Made by a program: the position numbers and the translations under genes. Shown here piece by piece: positions 61,872 through 64,000 of a stretch of DNA of 64,000 nt. The DNA is from Clostridia bacterium (lineage in GTDB: Bacteria > Bacillota > Clostridia > Christensenellales > Aristaeellaceae), in the NCBI GenBank assembly GCA_017512985.1, contig JAFWEJ010000005.1, positions 152,020 to 216,019 on the forward strand, written 5' to 3'. The notes beneath the pieces are model-generated. The model made no database searches. It was not told the origin of the DNA and saw only the letters and a list, made by a program, of their open reading frames with translations. Within the stretch, counting starts at the first letter, position 1; each line of letters opens with the position of its first letter.

Positions 61872-62459
61872 ATGAAAACAATCGTTATTCGGCCATTGAC
61901 ATCTGAATTGAATGCTGATTATCTTGACTTTTTCGATCGCCGTGCGTTTACAGATGAAAATCCAAACGGGCCATGTTATTGCACTTCTCCCAATCAGGAA
62001 GAAGACCAGATTAAAAAGATGGTCAGTGAGTTCAAATCATATGGGGTGAAAGAGACATTGCGCAAGTATGCGGCAGAAATGCTCAGCCAGAATATGATTC
62101 ATGGATACCTGGCTTATGACGGAGATCAATCGATCGGATGGTGCAATGCAGCGGATATGGAGAGCTATGCCGGGTTTGTTCCGGCGTTTGCGAGGAATAT
62201 CGCTTGCGGGAAAACGATGTCGATTGTTTGTTTTGAGATCGCACCGGGATATCGGGGAATGGGTATTGCATCAGCATTCATTGACAGAGTCTGTGCAGAC
62301 GCCAAATCAAAGGGATATGCTGCTGTTGAGGGATATGCCATACTCTCCGGGCAAAGAAATGAGTTTGATTTCCAGGGGCCTTACCGCCTTTATCAGAAAG
62401 CGGGATTTATAGAAGCGGCAAGGGAAAAAGGGCAAGCTGTCATGCGAAAAGTATTGTAA
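61872..62459 (+). CDS. GNAT-family N-acetyltransferase
   Basis: The 195-residue product has CFEIAPGYRGMGIASAFIDRVCADAKSKGY (motif A) and GPYRLYQKAGFIEAA (motif B end), with a Cys pair CYCTSPN near residue 35 typical of a group of GNATs of this length. SD GAGAGG is seven bases before ATG. Acceptor unknown. Confidence 0.84.
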   Translation: MKTIVIRPLTSELNADYLDFFDRRAFTDENPNGPCYCTSPNQEEDQIKKMVSEFKSYGVKETLRKYAAEMLSQNMIHGYLAYDGDQSIGWCNAADMESYAGFVPAFARNIACGKTMSIVCFEIAPGYRGMGIASAFIDRVCADAKSKGYAAVEGYAILSGQRNEFDFQGPYRLYQKAGFIEAAREKGQAVMRKVL

Positions 62460-62540
62460 CAGCAGAGCAACAACTTCCGGTTTGTCAGAATGCCCTGATC
62501 AGCTGATGTTAAACCGGATATTGATAAGGGCAGGAATAAT

Positions 62541-63062
62541 ATGATTATTCTGATTACAGGGGCGTCTCATACCGGGAAGACATTTCTGGCACAACGGCTG
62601 CTCGAAAAGTACAGATATCCGTATCTCTCCATTGATCATCTGAAGATGGGGCTGATCCGCAGCGGATATACAGCACTGACGCCGGAAGATGATGATGCCC
62701 TGACGGAATACCTGTGGCCTGTTGTCCGCGAGATGATCAAAACAGCCGTCGAGAACAAACAGAACCTCGTTGTGGAGGGTTGCTATATTCCCTTTGACTG
62801 GAGAAAAGATTTCGACGAACGGTATCTGCCGTTCATCAGGTTCATCTGTCTTGCGATGACCGAGGAATATATAGAACGGCATTATGACGAAATCATCGCA
62901 CATGAATCTGACATAGAAACAAGGCTGATCGCAGGCAGCTGTACGATCGATGGCCTGAAAAAAAGCAACAGGCGGTTTATTGATACATTTGGCAAAGCCG
63001 GAGAAAGGATCGTTCCGGTGGAAGGCGATTACGACGGAATAACAGCAAATCTCATGGATTGA
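62541..63062 (+). CDS. P-loop small-molecule kinase-like protein
   Basis: The 173-residue protein starts MIILITGASHTGKTFLAQRLL (Walker A GASHTGKT), then YLSIDHLKMGLIRS (substrate/metal loop) and LVVEGCYIPFDW. It resembles 2-phosphoglycerate-kinase-like or AAA_33 kinases of Clostridia. The acceptor is unknown. It lies between two GNAT genes. Confidence 0.8.
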   Translation: MIILITGASHTGKTFLAQRLLEKYRYPYLSIDHLKMGLIRSGYTALTPEDDDALTEYLWPVVREMIKTAVENKQNLVVEGCYIPFDWRKDFDERYLPFIRFICLAMTEEYIERHYDEIIAHESDIETRLIAGSCTIDGLKKSNRRFIDTFGKAGERIVPVEGDYDGITANLMD

Positions 63063-63121
63063 CCGTTCCCGGTTTGCCGGTAAACACGTTAAGCAAACAA
63101 AAGGAGAGCAACTGACTGATT

Positions 63122-63559
63122 ATGATTATTCCCGTTGATCCGTCGAATCTGCCGGAAGCCGCTTCAATCCACTCTGTTTCCTGGCAGGAATCACATCGTT
63201 CATTCTGCTCTCCTGAATTTATTGCTCTGCATAATCCGCGGCACCAGAAAGCATATTTGCAGGAAAAGATTGATAACGGCAGTAAGCTCTTCCTGATGAT
63301 TGCGGATAAGCCCATTGGAGTCGTGTCTGTGACAGGAAACCTTATTGAGGATCTTTACATTCTTCCTGATTATCAGCATCAGGGCTATGGTACCCGTTTG
63401 CTCCATTTTGCCATGGAACAATGCGACGGTGTTCCAACCCTCTGGATTCTTGAAAACAACAAAGGGGCTGAAAGATTATACCGGCGGGAAGGCTTCAGGG
63501 AAACAGGCCGGAAAAACGCCATTACGGACAGGCTGGATGAAATAGAGTTTTCTTTGTAA
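63122..63559 (+). CDS. GNAT-family N-acetyltransferase
   Basis: The 145-residue protein has IEDLYILPDYQHQGYGTRLLHFAMEQ (motif A) and ENNKGAERLYRREGFRETGR (motif B). The N-terminus SVSWQESHRSFCSPEF is typical of this group. The AAGGAG site is about 15 bases before ATG, so the start is not certain. It is the last clear gene before the scar-like region. Confidence 0.83.
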   Translation: MIIPVDPSNLPEAASIHSVSWQESHRSFCSPEFIALHNPRHQKAYLQEKIDNGSKLFLMIADKPIGVVSVTGNLIEDLYILPDYQHQGYGTRLLHFAMEQCDGVPTLWILENNKGAERLYRREGFRETGRKNAITDRLDEIEFSL

Positions 63560-63619
63560 CTTATTCTCCGGCAGCCGGGCCGGGCGCAATCGCCAACTGA
63601 GCCCGGCAGACTGTCCGCC

Positions 63620-63647
63620 TGGTGGTGACAATTGGACTCGAACCAAC
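63620..63647 (-). other. tRNA 3'-end fragment (T arm, acceptor strand, CCA)
   Basis: On the minus strand: T-stem GTTGG, T-loop TTCGAGT, T-stem CCAAT (one G-U pair), seven-base acceptor strand TGTCACC, discriminator A, CCA. The geometry matches a tRNA 3' half exactly, but no complementary GGTGACA, D arm or anticodon arm is found upstream, so this is a fragment. Such fragments mark sites where an integrase has acted on a tRNA gene. Confidence 0.6.
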
Positions 63648-63928
63648 GGCCTCCCTTCGGCCGGTCAAGTTCACAATAGCCGCTGTTCCGCCTTGGCGCG
63701 GCGGAATCTCTCCCTCGCTCACTGCGCTTCCGCCTTCGCTTCATCCGCCGCCGGCGGCGTTCGGCTCCGCACCCCATGATGTGAACGATGTGCTCTCACT
63801 CATTGGGATGTTTGCAGCAAAAGCACAAGATCTTGTGGTTCTGGACCGTTATAATCTTTCAAATTCCACAAGAGTCGGTTGGCTTTACCGGTGGGACGAA
63901 CTGTTATCAACTACGTATTTTCAGTGTT

Positions 63929-64000
63929 TTACCATCGTCTTTTTAGTTCTTTCTGATCAGCATCCACGCCATGTTTTCGTTTTCCAAAAAATTCATCTTC
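63929..64000 (-). CDS. Possible C-terminal end of a gene cut by the window edge
   Basis: An open minus-strand frame of 23 codons ends at TAA 63931-63929 and reads EDEFFGKRKHGVDADQKELK near its end. It is too short to assign and may be chance. Confidence 0.25.
   Translation of the reverse strand, partial: EDEFFGKRKHGVDADQKELKRRW

Larger units (their letters stand above)
63560..64000. other. Gene-poor end region with tRNA fragment and palindrome
   Basis: 441 bases with no well-supported gene. Contents: the tRNA 3' fragment at 63620-63647, GC-rich low-complexity sequence at about 63690-63770, a perfect 14-bp palindrome CACAAGA-TCTTGTG at 63824-63837, then AT-rich sequence to the end. A short minus-strand open frame (63929-64000) may be the tail of a gene cut by the window. 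Confidence 0.5.

Noticed and set aside
63590-63700. Complete tRNA gene on the minus strand
   Set aside because: Only the T arm and acceptor 3' strand are present; no matching 5' acceptor strand, D arm or anticodon arm.

Overview
The window is about 64 kb of GC-rich DNA (lower GC after about 59 kb) that reads as a chromosome of an anaerobic, Gram-positive Clostridia-type bacterium, probably a gut or rumen member. Reasons: a single-chain pyruvate:ferredoxin oxidoreductase, MurG/KsgA/Dut housekeeping genes, strong AGGAGG ribosome binding sites with frequent GTG/TTG starts, a C_GCAxxG_C_C protein, DUF6440 and DUF4342-type small proteins, and an XRE regulator with a superoxide-reductase-like tail. 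No rRNA, complete tRNA, CRISPR array, transposase or phage structural gene was found. I cannot name the species.

Layout. 1-8.8 kb: end of murG, an exported SH3 protein, a carbohydrate locus (beta-helix protein plus carboxylesterase, with a divergent AraC regulator), metY, and an EAL/degenerate-GGDEF protein. 8.8-15.2 kb: a minus-strand operon ksgA-dut-(GNAT-ManA fusion)-hflX-LRR protein. 15.3-31.6 kb: core metabolism and translation (nifJ/PFOR with a consensus promoter, argS, cysE, trpS, glgB), a catalytically dead-looking VanY homologue with an SDR gene, a DMT exporter, an MscS channel paired with a Thr-Pro-repeat membrane protein. 31.7-46.7 kb: about twenty tightly packed plus-strand genes, nearly all small-molecule modifying enzymes (GNATs, nucleotidyltransferases, Nudix, methyltransferase, HADs, beta-lactamase fold, nucleoside phosphorylase, AadA-like adenylyltransferase, P-loop kinases) plus two regulators. 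46.9-59.0 kb: membrane and redox proteins (exported flavodoxin with zinc ribbons, NapH-like polyferredoxin, secreted CxxC protein, exported flavoprotein with two FMN-attachment motifs), a small-protein cluster, a diguanylate cyclase and a DUF5131 protein. 59.2-64 kb: lower-GC DNA with GNATs, a kinase, DUF2164 and a GH2 beta-glucuronidase, ending in a tRNA 3' fragment that looks like an integration scar.

Functional reading. Two accessory themes stand out. One is the 31.7-46.7 kb enzyme array together with the 59-63.6 kb extension: at least nine GNAT domains in the two stretches, with no IS element or integron site visible. The other is the 47-59 kb stretch, in which a membrane polyferredoxin and an exported FMN/FAD reductase could make up an extracytoplasmic electron-transfer route. 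Several proteins carry replaced active-site residues (VanY homologue, HAD remnant, XRE-SOR regulator, GGDEF half of the EAL protein) or unusual fusions (JAB-HflX, GNAT-ManA, HD-GNAT, flavodoxin-zinc ribbon). Functions are inferred from sequence motifs alone; no database search was possible.
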